Assembly: GCA_017443345.1 (NCBI GenBank)
Contig: JAFSNR010000020.1
Coordinates: 62,001-126,000 of the forward strand
Origin: Prevotella sp.
GTDB lineage: Bacteria; Bacteroidota; Bacteroidia; Bacteroidales; Bacteroidaceae
Length of the DNA stretch: 64,000 nt
Direction of reading: 5' to 3'
Part shown: in pieces, positions 44,284 to 53,831 of the stretch
Layout of the letters: the number at the start of each line of letters is the position of its first letter
Numbering within the stretch: position 1 is the first letter of the stretch
Program-made: the position numbers and the translations under genes
Notes under the pieces: model-generated
The model's database searches: none
Seen by the model: the letters and a program-made list of their open reading frames with translations, nothing else
Told to the model about the DNA's origin: nothing

Positions 44284-47200
44284 TTAGAACTTGATACTTG
44301 CACCTACGAGATAAGTACGAGATGGCGGGTAAAGACCCAGGTCGATACCAGATGCCCAACCGCTACCACCAGCAGAGTTACCAACCTCAGGATCGAGACC
44401 AGTGTACTTGGTGAAAGTATAGAGGTTCTGAGCCTGAACATAGAGGCGAAGCTGCTGGAATGGACAAGACTTCCAGATGCTCTTGAAGTCGTAACCGAGG
44501 GTTACGGTCTTGATCTTGAAGTAGTCCGCATTCTCCATGTAACGGGTAGATACCCAGTTGGTATTTGAGTGACCAGTACTTGAAATACGTGGCTGATCGT
44601 TTGAAGTACCCTCACCAGTCCAACGGTTAAAGATCGTGGTATCGTAGTTCTGGTAAGGAGCGTCACTGAATGAACGGTAAGAACGCATGATCTGCTGACC
44701 GAAGGCACCGGCACCGTTTACTGAGAAGTCAAGACCCTTCCAATTCAGACCGAGGTTCACACCAAGCATAACGTCTGGGTTCGGATTACCAATCTCATGA
44801 CGATCGCAGGCATCACCTTCTGCATAGGTAATCACACCATCACCATTCCAGTCATCCCAGATGCAGTCACCAGGCTGTGCGTCGTCAAGAACGGCCTTGC
44901 CTGCCTGACGGGCAGCATCGATCTGCTCCTGATTCTGCCAGATACCACTGTATGACATACCGAAGAAGTAACCGATAGGCTTGCCTTCCTCAGCACGGTA
45001 GCAGTACTCTGTACCCTGAGAGAGCACACCGCTTGGACCGTTGATATAGTGGTTGTCGTTCTGAATACGGGTTACCTTATTCTTATTAGTAGCAAAGTTC
45101 ACACCTACGTTGTAGCTGAAGTCCTTACCGATGCGGTCGTTCCAAGAGAGAGCGATCTCAATACCGGTATTCTGTACGTCACCACCATTGATGGCTGCAG
45201 GGTTAGTACCGTTGATTGCTATCTGCTGACCACCAATCAGCCAGTCCTTAGTTGTCTTCTTATACCAGTCGAAGTTCAGTCCCAGACGGCTGTCGAGGAA
45301 GCGAGCGTCAAAACCGAGGTCAAGCTGCTCAGAGGTCTCCCAAGTCAGGTCAGGGTTAGGAACGATGTTTGCATAAGCACCTGTGTTAGGAGTACCAGCG
45401 ACAGATGTTGCCATATCAGAAGCGAACTTATAGCCGCTGTCACCTGCGTCACCAGAGAGAGCGATCGTTGCCAGATACTGATACTTAGAGATAGAGCAGT
45501 TACCATTCTGACCCCAAGATGCACGGATCTTGAAGAAATCCAACCAGCTCTTGGTGCCTTCCATGAAGCTTTCGTTGGTCATTACCCAACCAGCAGATAC
45601 AGAGGGGAAGAAGCCCCAACGCTTACCATCGGTAAAGATACTTGAACCATCATAACGCATGGTTACGGTAGCCATATACTTCTCGTTGTAGTCCCAAGTG
45701 ACACGACCGAACCAAGAAGCGAGATACTCCTCATCGTTAACGCCACCAGTCAGAGTAGCATCAGGAGCATTTACGAGCTTGACATTTGACAGATAAGCAG
45801 AATCCCAACCCTTCAGTGTTGCGAGCTGGTCGCCATAGTTAACCTTATTAGATCCACCCATGTTCTGACTCCAGGCTGTGCTCTGGAAGCTCTGACCAAC
45901 CATAGCGCTGATCTTGTGACCTCCAAGCATTGGAAGATCATAGGTCAAGGTGTTTTCAATAGAGAAGTTGGTGTTTACAGAAGCACTCTGGTTAACGCTG
46001 TAAACAGGTGATGTGGCATTACCGTAACCAGATGAACGTGGCTCGTTGTAGTTGCGATAAGTACCTGTGTACCAATTGTAGTTGAACTGAGAACGGAATC
46101 TCAGACCCTTGATGGGCTGAATGGTCAGGAAGCCAGTAGCGCTAGTATTGATACTGCGGCTCTCGGCCATAGAATTGAAACCACCCTTCTTCAGGTTCTC
46201 CCATGGGTTGCTGAACAAAGAAGCGTTCCATCCCTGACCGTACTTAACAGTACCGTCAAAATCCTGATAGTAATAGATATCGCCATTACCAGCGAACTGC
46301 GGTACGAGCGGACAAGTCTGGAGCAGACTGTGGATATAGCTCCAATACATACCGTCCTCAGCCAGGTCGTGGTTCTTATTGTAACCGATAGAGATGTTTT
46401 CACCAATGGTGATGACATCAAAGTCCTTGGCCTTCAGCAGCACGTGGTCGCTGTTGATACGGATGGTGTGACGCTTGTAGTAAGAAGCCATCTCAGCACC
46501 CATGATACCTTCGTTACCGGTATAGGTGTAAGACATAGCGAACTTAGAGCGGTCAGTACCACCAGTCAGAGTTACAGAATGGTTCTGCTGTACGGCATTC
46601 TTGTTCTCGAATGCGCCCCACCAGTCAGTTCCTTCCCAGCCGCTGTTCACTCTGCTGAGAACGTCTGCAGGAACATAGCCAGCCCAATCCATCTTGGTAC
46701 CAGAGGTATTAAAGGTGTACTCGTCGATGATGGTCATATACTGCTGAGCATTGAGCAGCTGTGGACGCTTATAGGCGTTTGACCAACCCATAGCACCATT
46801 GTAGCTGAGCTCGATCTTACCAGCCTTACCCTGCTTCGTCGTAACCAGGATAACGCCGTTGGCAGCACGTGCACCGTAGATGGCTGCTGATGCAGCATCC
46901 TTCAATACGTCAATGCTCTCGATATCGTTGGGGTTGATACCATCGAGGTTACCACCTGCAACACCGTCAATTACATAAAGAGGTGTAGAGTTACCTGTGG
47001 TACCGATACCACGGATATAAACCTTGTATCCCTTACCAGGCTGTGAAGAACTCTGTGTAATCTGTACACCAGGAGTACTTGACTGCATGGCCTCGAGAGC
47101 GTTGGTGGTGTTCAGCTTGGCGATATCCTCACCCTTGACCTGAACGGTAGCACCAGTCACCAGCTTTTTCTTCATCGTACCATAACCGATAACGACTACG

Positions 47201-47520
47201 TCGTTCAACGTCGTGTTGTCCTCCTTCAGGGTGATCACGATGTCGTTCTTACCAGCAACCTTCACAGTTTGGGTCTGGTAACCCACATAAGAGATAACGA
47301 GGGTGGCATTAGAACCTGCCTCAACAGAGAACTTACCGTCGAAATCGGTAATAGAACCTGCCTGAGAACCCTGCACTTTCACAGTCGCACCGATAACTGG
47401 TTCGCCTGCTTCATCATTCACCGTTCCCTTTACGATGCCCTGAGCCATAGCTCCCAAGGGGAACAAACAGAGCAAGAACAGTGCCATTAATGGCTTTTGC
47501 AGTGATTTTAAATTCCACAT
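44284..47520 (-). CDS. SusC/RagA-family TonB-dependent outer-membrane transporter
   Basis: 1078 residues. A signal peptide (ALFLLCLFPLGAMA) is followed by a carboxypeptidase-like beta domain (VKGTVNDEAGEPVIGATVKV, about 28-105), the TonB plug (VVVIGYGTMKKKLVTGATVQ, YVIDGVAGGNLDGINPNDIE), and a large beta barrel that ends LYPPSRTYLVGASIKF with a C-terminal aromatic residue, as expected for outer-membrane assembly. It imports the oligosaccharide captured by SusD using energy from TonB. It is the first gene of the locus. A -7 box lies about 95 bp upstream, leaving a long 5' leader. Confidence 0.95.
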   Translation of the reverse strand: MWNLKSLQKPLMALFLLCLFPLGAMAQGIVKGTVNDEAGEPVIGATVKVQGSQAGSITDFDGKFSVEAGSNATLVISYVGYQTQTVKVAGKNDIVITLKEDNTTLNDVVVIGYGTMKKKLVTGATVQVKGEDIAKLNTTNALEAMQSSTPGVQITQSSSQPGKGYKVYIRGIGTTGNSTPLYVIDGVAGGNLDGINPNDIESIDVLKDAASAAIYGARAANGVILVTTKQGKAGKIELSYNGAMGWSNAYKRPQLLNAQQYMTIIDEYTFNTSGTKMDWAGYVPADVLSRVNSGWEGTDWWGAFENKNAVQQNHSVTLTGGTDRSKFAMSYTYTGNEGIMGAEMASYYKRHTIRINSDHVLLKAKDFDVITIGENISIGYNKNHDLAEDGMYWSYIHSLLQTCPLVPQFAGNGDIYYYQDFDGTVKYGQGWNASLFSNPWENLKKGGFNSMAESRSINTSATGFLTIQPIKGLRFRSQFNYNWYTGTYRNYNEPRSSGYGNATSPVYSVNQSASVNTNFSIENTLTYDLPMLGGHKISAMVGQSFQSTAWSQNMGGSNKVNYGDQLATLKGWDSAYLSNVKLVNAPDATLTGGVNDEEYLASWFGRVTWDYNEKYMATVTMRYDGSSIFTDGKRWGFFPSVSAGWVMTNESFMEGTKSWLDFFKIRASWGQNGNCSISKYQYLATIALSGDAGDSGYKFASDMATSVAGTPNTGAYANIVPNPDLTWETSEQLDLGFDARFLDSRLGLNFDWYKKTTKDWLIGGQQIAINGTNPAAINGGDVQNTGIEIALSWNDRIGKDFSYNVGVNFATNKNKVTRIQNDNHYINGPSGVLSQGTEYCYRAEEGKPIGYFFGMSYSGIWQNQEQIDAARQAGKAVLDDAQPGDCIWDDWNGDGVITYAEGDACDRHEIGNPNPDVMLGVNLGLNWKGLDFSVNGAGAFGQQIMRSYRSFSDAPYQNYDTTIFNRWTGEGTSNDQPRISSTGHSNTNWVSTRYMENADYFKIKTVTLGYDFKSIWKSCPFQQLRLYVQAQNLYTFTKYTGLDPEVGNSAGGSGWASGIDLGLYPPSRTYLVGASIKF

Positions 47521-47613
47521 AATTAATAAAATAGTTAGATAAATGTAATAATATAAAGTTGATAAAACATCTCAAGAAGTGTCAATCCCATCACGGTGAC
47601 CACTAAACGAGTG

Positions 47614-47621
47614 CAAAGATA
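47614..47621 (-). promoter_or_regulatory. -7 promoter element for the SusC operon
   Basis: TATCTTTG on the minus strand, 94 bp upstream of the SusC start. No TTTG lies at the usual distance, as is common for activator-dependent promoters. The TGTTACA repeats begin about 30 bp further upstream. Confidence 0.55.
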
Positions 47622-47650
47622 TTATAAATTTAACTTAAATACTTTGTAAT

Positions 47651-47883
47651 ATGTAACGAGGACTTTCCAATATTCACATACACACACAAAATGTTACATT
47701 CGGCAAAACATCTGTTACATTTGAAAAAGAATTTGCACAAAGGCCGGCTATTTGATAAAATTAGGGGTGTTTTTCATTTGCCCAGGAATCGTGAATCCTA
47801 AAATTATTTTGTATTTGTATCAAACACTTTACAATTTGTAACATTTTGGCAGTAAATGGCATTTTTGCAAAATCCGTGTTACA
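47651..47883. promoter_or_regulatory. TGTTACA repeat cluster upstream of SusC (candidate operator)
   Basis: Exact TGTTACA at 47692, 47713 and 47877, its complement TGTAACA at 47837, and the near match TGTAACG at 47652. The two at 47692 and 47713 extend to TGTTACATT and lie 21 bp apart, two turns of the helix. TTACAA and TTGTAA form a perfect inverted repeat at 47829-47841. The cluster lies between the SusC promoter and the small transcript on the other strand, so a regulator bound here could act on both. Confidence 0.45.
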
Positions 47884-47913
47884 GCACAAAAAGTACATAC
47901 TTTAAAAAAATGT

Positions 47914-48089
47914 TATCTTTGCAATCAAAAGCGGACCGCCTCAGGCAGAATCCAGCTTATGCAAGTAACTAATAATAAAAACGACCAAATACTTCAAGCT
48001 TTAGTTAGTTTTTTAAATATTAGTTAGTAATTAGACACATTGTTTTGGTATTTTAAAAGGTGTCGCGTCGTGATGACGCGGCACCTTTT
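47914..48089 (+). ncRNA. Probable small transcript with terminator and a possible 22-codon peptide
   Basis: A -7 box TATCTTTG (47914-47921) is followed about 135 bp later by a strong hairpin: a 15-bp stem (48055-48069 with 48075-48089) with a GTGAT loop and TTTTG on its right side. No large gene lies between them. A transcript of roughly 165 nt is expected. It contains an ATG frame of 22 codons (47959-48027, starting MQVTNNKND and ending VSFLNIS), which could be a small peptide or chance. No TTTG lies 20 bp before the -7 box. Confidence 0.45.
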
Positions 48090-48176
48090 GTTTGCTAGGA
48101 AGGGGAAAATGTCCAATCTGCACCATCATTCAAACAGCGTCATAAGACGCGGCTTGAAAACTTTCTAAAAAAACGC

Positions 48177-48207
48177 TTGGCTGTTTCGAGAAAAAGTCGT
48201 ATCTTTG
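48177..48207 (+). promoter_or_regulatory. Promoter for the sensor kinase pair
   Basis: TTG (48177-48179), 20 bp, TATCTTTG (48200-48207). Transcription should start near 48212. This would make an ATG at 48213 leaderless and favours the ATG at 48234, whose leader of about 22 nt matches other genes here. Confidence 0.65.
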
Positions 48208-48233
48208 CAGCGATGAATCGCAAGATTTTCTAT

Positions 48234-51053
48234 ATGATTCGGATCATAGTCCTGCTGACCAGCCTCTGCCCAGCCTGGCTGACTGCGACGGCGCAGAAGG
48301 GACAGGCGAGGGTGTACACGGACGAGAGTCCGCTGGTGTATGAGGACGCGTGGGACCTCTGGCCCTACTCGTTCCTGAACGACAAGGGAGAGCCCGATGG
48401 TTTCAACATCGACCTGATCAAGATGATGATGAAGGAGCTGGGCATCCCCTACGTCATCAAGCTGAAGCCCCAGCAGGAGGCGTTCCAGGATCTGAAGGCC
48501 GGGAAGTCGGACCTGACACTGGGATTGGCAGTAGGCTTCCACGACGAGTTCGGACTCTACGGGCGCAACGCCATCACGCTGTTCACACAGAGTGTCGTAA
48601 CCCCGAAGAGCAAGCCCGTGGAGATCAAGACCTTCCGCGACCTGAACAAGCCCGGTCTGAAGGTCATCGTCAACGACTCCAGTCTGTGTCACCACCTGAT
48701 GCTCGACTACGGCTGGACGGAGCACGCCATCGTGAGTCGTGACCTGCGCGAGGTCATCCAGCAGGTAAGCGCCAAGGAGGAAGGACAGATCGTGTGGAAC
48801 ACGCTCTCGCTGAAATGGCTCATCCACCGCTATCATATCGACAACGTCGTGCTGACACCCGTGAACATGCCTCACGGCGAATATAAGTTCATGTCGAACA
48901 ACCAGCAGTTGCTCGACAAACTCGACGAGATGTATTCGAAGCTATACACAGCCGACAAGCTGACACCCCTGCAGAACAAGTGGTTCTATCCCGAGCGCGA
49001 GAAGCCCGGCACACCCGACTGGATCTGGTATCTCTCAGGCATCGCCCTGCTGCTGCTCATCATCGGCGTGGTGTATTACACGAGCTACCGACTGCAGAAC
49101 GGACGCATCATGCGCGCCAACAGCAAGCTGAACCGAAGACTGGCACTGATCCTACAGACCAGTCAGGTGCGCATCTGGACTTACGACGTGAAGACCCATG
49201 CCTTTGCCTGGCGCAACGAGAACGGACAGATAGCCTATACTTACACGATGGACGAGTTCTCGCAGCGCTACAGCCCGGAGGACTTCCACCGACTGAAGGA
49301 CGCCCTCGACCGACTGGCCAACCAGAAGAAGGACCTGAAGGGGAAGGGAGAGGAAGAGATCACGCTGGAACTGAAGGCGAAGGACGTGGAAGGAGGCGAT
49401 CAGGAATTGCACGACTTCGTGATATCCCTCTCGATCCTGAGTCGCGACAAGCACGGCAAACCTGCCATCATCGTCGGCACGAAGAAAGACGTGACGGAGC
49501 AACGAAGGGTGCAGCGCCAGGACGACGAGCGCACACTGCGCTACTGGTCGATCTTCTACACCTCGGTGGTGGGCATCATCCTCTTCGACAAGGACGGCTA
49601 CCTCTGTAACATCAACCCGAAGGCCTGTGAGATCTACGACTGCGACTGCGAAGAGATCATCGACGAGCACGTACACCTGAACGAGTGCTTCCACACGGGA
49701 CTGACGGACCTGCGCGATGCCGACGGCTTCTATGCCACGCAGATCTTCGACCTGAACAAGATTCCGTTCGAGAAACGTCATGTCAAGAGCGTGAGGCGTA
49801 AGGGCAGACTCTGCAACGAGTTCCGCATGATGACCGTCTACGACGATGACCACGAACTGCTCGGTATCTTCGTCTTCTGTCGTGACATCTCCGAAAGCGT
49901 CAACGGCATTGAGCAGTATGCCGTCGAAGAGACCCGTCTGAAAGCCATGAAGGCGGTGCTCGAGGAATATGACACCGACATCGACAACCTGCTCCATGAG
50001 AGCGACCTGCGACTGGCCACCTACTCGCCCGGATCGCACACGCTGACCATCCTCAGAAGTACCAACGAGGTGCAGCATGCCCTGACACAGACGCGTTGTA
50101 TGACACTCGTCGACGACCAGTCGAAGAAACTGGCCATGCGCGTGCTGAACGAGATGGACGACCGCGTGGACAAGCCTTTCAAGATCAATATCCGTACCAC
50201 CCTGCGCGTCAAAGGCGGCAAACGGCTGGATCTGCGATTCTGTCTGACACCGATGCACGACAAGGAGGGACGCGTGACGGAATACATGGGACTGCTGCGC
50301 GACTTCAGCGAACTGCGAGACACCGAGCAGCAGCTGGCAGAGAAGACCGCGAAGGTGCAGGAGGTGGAGAACACGAAGAACAATTTCGTGAAGAACATGG
50401 TACAGGAGATCCGCACACCACTGAACACGGTGGTGGACTACGTGAACCAGCTCAGCGACACGAAGCCATCGCCCAACGAGGAAGCACTGCGAAAAGGTAT
50501 CCTCGACAATGCCGACTGCCTGATTCACCTCATCGACAACATCCTCTACCTCTCGCGCCTCGAAGCCAGGATGGTGGAGATCAACAAACAGCCCTGTAAC
50601 CTGGCCGACCGTTTTGAGTCGCTGTGCATGGCTGGCTGGATGAAGTACCAGAACCCCGATACGAAATACGTGGTGGAGAATCCGTATGAGCAGCTGATCG
50701 TGAACATCGATGCCGATAACCTGGCACAAGCCGTCGCACAGTTGACCGCCAATGCCGCCCAGCATACTTTCAGCGGCACCGTTCGCGCACGTTATGACTA
50801 TATCGGACGCGTACTGATCATCACCGTCGATGATACAGGCGAAGGCATCCCCAGAAAGGAGTTGGCACTTCTGAAAGAGAAGAACTCGAACGGCACCAAC
50901 AACACCAAAGGACTGGGACTGGCCATCACGAAGGAACTCGTCAGCCAGATGGGTGGACGCGTGGATATCAGTTCGGAGGAAGGATCGGGCACCACGGTCT
51001 ATATCGTCATCCCCTGTCATGCCTCCAGCATTAAACGCAAGAAAATCGTATAG
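48234..51053 (+). CDS. Sensor kinase with periplasmic solute-binding domain, lacking the phospho-accepting His
   Basis: 939 residues from the ATG at 48234 (alternative 48213 adds seven). A signal peptide (MIRIIVLLTSLCPAWLTATA) is followed by an SBP_bac_3-type ligand domain (about 25-255: WPYSFLNDKGEPDGFNIDLI, LQNKWFYPER), a membrane segment at about 267-287 (YLSGIALLLLIIGVVYYTSY), two PAS-like domains, and a kinase core. The H-box reads MVQEIRTPLN: Gln at residue 724 stands where His is required (compare THELRTPLN in the next gene). The ATP-binding motifs are present (NAAQH, DDTGEGI, KGLGLAI). So it can probably bind ATP but not take phosphate on a His in cis. No receiver or DNA-binding domain is attached. 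The gene ends 4 bp before the second kinase. Confidence 0.87.
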   Translation: MIRIIVLLTSLCPAWLTATAQKGQARVYTDESPLVYEDAWDLWPYSFLNDKGEPDGFNIDLIKMMMKELGIPYVIKLKPQQEAFQDLKAGKSDLTLGLAVGFHDEFGLYGRNAITLFTQSVVTPKSKPVEIKTFRDLNKPGLKVIVNDSSLCHHLMLDYGWTEHAIVSRDLREVIQQVSAKEEGQIVWNTLSLKWLIHRYHIDNVVLTPVNMPHGEYKFMSNNQQLLDKLDEMYSKLYTADKLTPLQNKWFYPEREKPGTPDWIWYLSGIALLLLIIGVVYYTSYRLQNGRIMRANSKLNRRLALILQTSQVRIWTYDVKTHAFAWRNENGQIAYTYTMDEFSQRYSPEDFHRLKDALDRLANQKKDLKGKGEEEITLELKAKDVEGGDQELHDFVISLSILSRDKHGKPAIIVGTKKDVTEQRRVQRQDDERTLRYWSIFYTSVVGIILFDKDGYLCNINPKACEIYDCDCEEIIDEHVHLNECFHTGLTDLRDADGFYATQIFDLNKIPFEKRHVKSVRRKGRLCNEFRMMTVYDDDHELLGIFVFCRDISESVNGIEQYAVEETRLKAMKAVLEEYDTDIDNLLHESDLRLATYSPGSHTLTILRSTNEVQHALTQTRCMTLVDDQSKKLAMRVLNEMDDRVDKPFKINIRTTLRVKGGKRLDLRFCLTPMHDKEGRVTEYMGLLRDFSELRDTEQQLAEKTAKVQEVENTKNNFVKNMVQEIRTPLNTVVDYVNQLSDTKPSPNEEALRKGILDNADCLIHLIDNILYLSRLEARMVEINKQPCNLADRFESLCMAGWMKYQNPDTKYVVENPYEQLIVNIDADNLAQAVAQLTANAAQHTFSGTVRARYDYIGRVLIITVDDTGEGIPRKELALLKEKNSNGTNNTKGLGLAITKELVSQMGGRVDISSEEGSGTTVYIVIPCHASSIKRKKIV

Positions 51054-51057
51054 GTCC

Positions 51058-53817
51058 ATGAGATACAGAAGGATTATTGTCAGCATCGCCCTCTTGACCG
51101 TCACCACGGTTACAGGACTGGCACAGGCACTCTCGGAGAAATACAACCGACAGCGCCCGGTCATCGTGGTCTGCGACTGGGACAAGCCTCCTTATGAGTT
51201 CCTCAACGACCAGGGCGATCCGGCCGGGTCGAACATCGATGTCATGGAAGCCGTGATGCGCGAGCTGGGACTGCCCGTCAAGTTCATCATGAAGGACTGG
51301 AGCACGGCCCTGAAGACCTTCCAGCGCAACGAAGCCGATATCATCCTGGCCAATGGCCGTCGATACCATAAGCCCGAATACGCTGTATCGGAGAACATCG
51401 TGAACTACAACCGCATCCGTGTGGCGATGAGAACCGACACCACGGGCATGATCACGATGAAGACCCTGGAGAGAGAGGGTGCCGTCTTCAAACCAGGTGA
51501 CTACACGGCCTATTACTTCATGGATGGCGACACCGTCGACTACACGAAGATGGAGTTCCAGACGCCGAAGGTGGCCCTGATGGGACTGATCCACGGTGAC
51601 TACAAATACTACGTCTGGGGCGAGGAACCGCTGAAATGGAAGATCAAGGAACTCAACCTGGAAGGCATCACGCTCAACGACGTGGGCATCCCCATCTCGG
51701 AAATCCATTTCGTAGGCCGTGACCGTCAGTTGATAGAAGAGATCGACGACCAATATTCTCGTCTGAAGCAAAGTGGAGAGATCGCGCTGATACAAGACAA
51801 ATGGTTCCACCCTGAGCGCATCAATAACGAGAGCACCCCCATCTACCTCTATATCGCCATCGCAGCCCTGTTGCTGGCCGTACTGCTCTACTTCCTCAGC
51901 CGACTGGCAAAGGCACACGTGAAGAAGTCGACAAGGGCCTCAACGGAACTGAATGAGATGATGTACAAGGCCCTCCACATGGGTAATTTCAATGTCATGC
52001 AATACGACATCGCCCATGACCGTATGACCAACCATTATGGCAACATCCTGCCCGAGGAAGGCCTGACCCTCGAGAAATTTACGCAGCGCATCCATCCAGA
52101 CCAGCGCGAGGAGTTCTCGAAGAAGATGCGTAGTCTGATGGAAGGGCGCGAGCGCCAGTTCGAACTCAATAAACGCTGGAACCAGGGCAGTGACGAAGAC
52201 CCCCACTGGCTGCACTTCCAGGGACACGCCATCTCTGAGCTCGACAAGAACGGACAGCCAGCCTACGTGATCAACGCCATCCACGACCTGACACACGAGA
52301 TGGAGGAGGACAAGGCTGCACGCGATCTCGTCCACAAATACGAGACACTGTCGAACGTGCCCTTTGTCGCCATGTCGTTCTACGATAGCAAGGGATTCCT
52401 CCTCGACCTCAATGACACGATGAAGCGACTCTGTGGCATTACTGAAGAGAACACCGAGCTGACACGTTTCTGGGAGAATGTCTGCATGTTCGACGTTCCC
52501 CTCTTCCGTGGTATCGTCGACCCCAGCGAACGAGATGACAGTCTCTTCTGCCAGCACATGTACTATCCGGAATTCGGCATCAACGAATACATCGAATGTC
52601 AGATACGACCGCTGTTCAATGCCGAGGGTGAGATCGTGAACTACTTCATCAACACCTTCAACCTGACAGATGAGCGCAACCGCGACAGGGATCTCCACCT
52701 GCTGGAGCGCGAACGGCGCGACATTCAGAAACGCATCGCCCAGCGACATGAACAGCTGTACTACCTGCTTGAGAACAGCGAGCGCTTCATCATGCGCAGC
52801 AACATCGCCGAGGAGACCATCTCGCTATTCCGCTCGCCAGAGACGCCGGAATACGTTCACAGCTACACCCGTTTCCTGCAGATCCTGACGGAAGCCGACC
52901 GTGAGTCTGTGCGCCGTATCCTCAACGACACGACGACCACCACGCCTCAGCATGAGGTGATCCACCTGATACTCCCCTTCGAAGGTCAGGTCGGCACAAC
53001 GTTCAGCATCACCTTCAACCCCATCACCGACGACGACGGACACATCATCGGCCATGAGGGTCTCGCTACCGACATCTCGCTTCAGCAGGCCGTTGGCCAC
53101 CAGCTAGAGGAACAGACGAAGCTGGCCAACGAGAGCATGCGCATGAAGAGTGGTTTCATGGCATCGATGACCCACGAGTTGCGCACCCCGTTGAACGCCA
53201 TCGTAGGCTTCACCGGCGTACTCGAAGCTCTCGACGATGGTGACGACCGCAGCGAATACTTGCGTATCATCCGGAACTCCAGCGATATGCTCCTGCGCCT
53301 CATCAACGATATCATCGACGCCTCGAGCATCTCCGACGGCTCTTTGGCCATCAAACCCGAGAACGTGAACTTCGTCAAGTCGTTCGATGACATCTGCCTC
53401 ACCCTCGAACAGCGCATCCAGAACCCCGAGGTTGAGTTTATCAAGCAGAACCCCTACGAGACCTTCTACAGCAGCCTCGACATCGAGCGACTGCAACAGG
53501 TACTGACCAACTTCGTGACCAATGCCGTGAAATTTACCCAGAAGGGACATATCAAAGTGGGCTACCGCTATGAGAACCACGGGCTTTACCTCTACTGCGA
53601 GGACACGGGTACAGGTATTCCCAAGAACAAGCAGGACATCGTGTTCGACCGTTTCGTCAAACTCGATGAGTTCGTACAGGGAACAGGCATGGGACTGGCC
53701 ATCTGCAAATCGATCGCAGAAGGATGCGGTGGCAAGATCGGTGTAATCAGCGAGGGCAAGGACAAAGGCTCCACATTCTGGGTATGGATTCCTTGCGAAC
53801 GCCGGTTGTCGGAATAA
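51058..53817 (+). CDS. Sensor histidine kinase with periplasmic solute-binding domain
   Basis: 919 residues from the ATG at 51058, just after the first kinase. A signal or anchor (IIVSIALLTVTTVTGLAQ) is followed by an SBP_bac_3-type domain (about 22-262: DKPPYEFLNDQGDPAGSNID, NGRRYHKPEYAVS), a membrane segment at about 262-282 (YLYIAIAALLLAVLLYFLSR), PAS-like domains (LSNVPFVAMSFYDSKGFLLD), and HisKA with MTHELRTPLNAIVGF (His at 706). The HATPase has NAVKFT, EDTGTGIPK and GTGMGLAICKS. All residues needed for autophosphorylation are seen. It lacks a receiver domain and no response regulator gene is adjacent. The related but His-less kinase upstream could form a heterodimer with it. Confidence 0.9.
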   Translation: MRYRRIIVSIALLTVTTVTGLAQALSEKYNRQRPVIVVCDWDKPPYEFLNDQGDPAGSNIDVMEAVMRELGLPVKFIMKDWSTALKTFQRNEADIILANGRRYHKPEYAVSENIVNYNRIRVAMRTDTTGMITMKTLEREGAVFKPGDYTAYYFMDGDTVDYTKMEFQTPKVALMGLIHGDYKYYVWGEEPLKWKIKELNLEGITLNDVGIPISEIHFVGRDRQLIEEIDDQYSRLKQSGEIALIQDKWFHPERINNESTPIYLYIAIAALLLAVLLYFLSRLAKAHVKKSTRASTELNEMMYKALHMGNFNVMQYDIAHDRMTNHYGNILPEEGLTLEKFTQRIHPDQREEFSKKMRSLMEGRERQFELNKRWNQGSDEDPHWLHFQGHAISELDKNGQPAYVINAIHDLTHEMEEDKAARDLVHKYETLSNVPFVAMSFYDSKGFLLDLNDTMKRLCGITEENTELTRFWENVCMFDVPLFRGIVDPSERDDSLFCQHMYYPEFGINEYIECQIRPLFNAEGEIVNYFINTFNLTDERNRDRDLHLLERERRDIQKRIAQRHEQLYYLLENSERFIMRSNIAEETISLFRSPETPEYVHSYTRFLQILTEADRESVRRILNDTTTTTPQHEVIHLILPFEGQVGTTFSITFNPITDDDGHIIGHEGLATDISLQQAVGHQLEEQTKLANESMRMKSGFMASMTHELRTPLNAIVGFTGVLEALDDGDDRSEYLRIIRNSSDMLLRLINDIIDASSISDGSLAIKPENVNFVKSFDDICLTLEQRIQNPEVEFIKQNPYETFYSSLDIERLQQVLTNFVTNAVKFTQKGHIKVGYRYENHGLYLYCEDTGTGIPKNKQDIVFDRFVKLDEFVQGTGMGLAICKSIAEGCGGKIGVISEGKDKGSTFWVWIPCERRLSE

Positions 53818-53831
53818 TCTGTGATGTTTTT

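Noticed and set aside
49152-51185. 677-codon minus-strand frame opposite the first kinase gene
   Set aside because: His/Val/Leu-rich antisense shadow of the kinase gene, which has clear domains on the plus strand.
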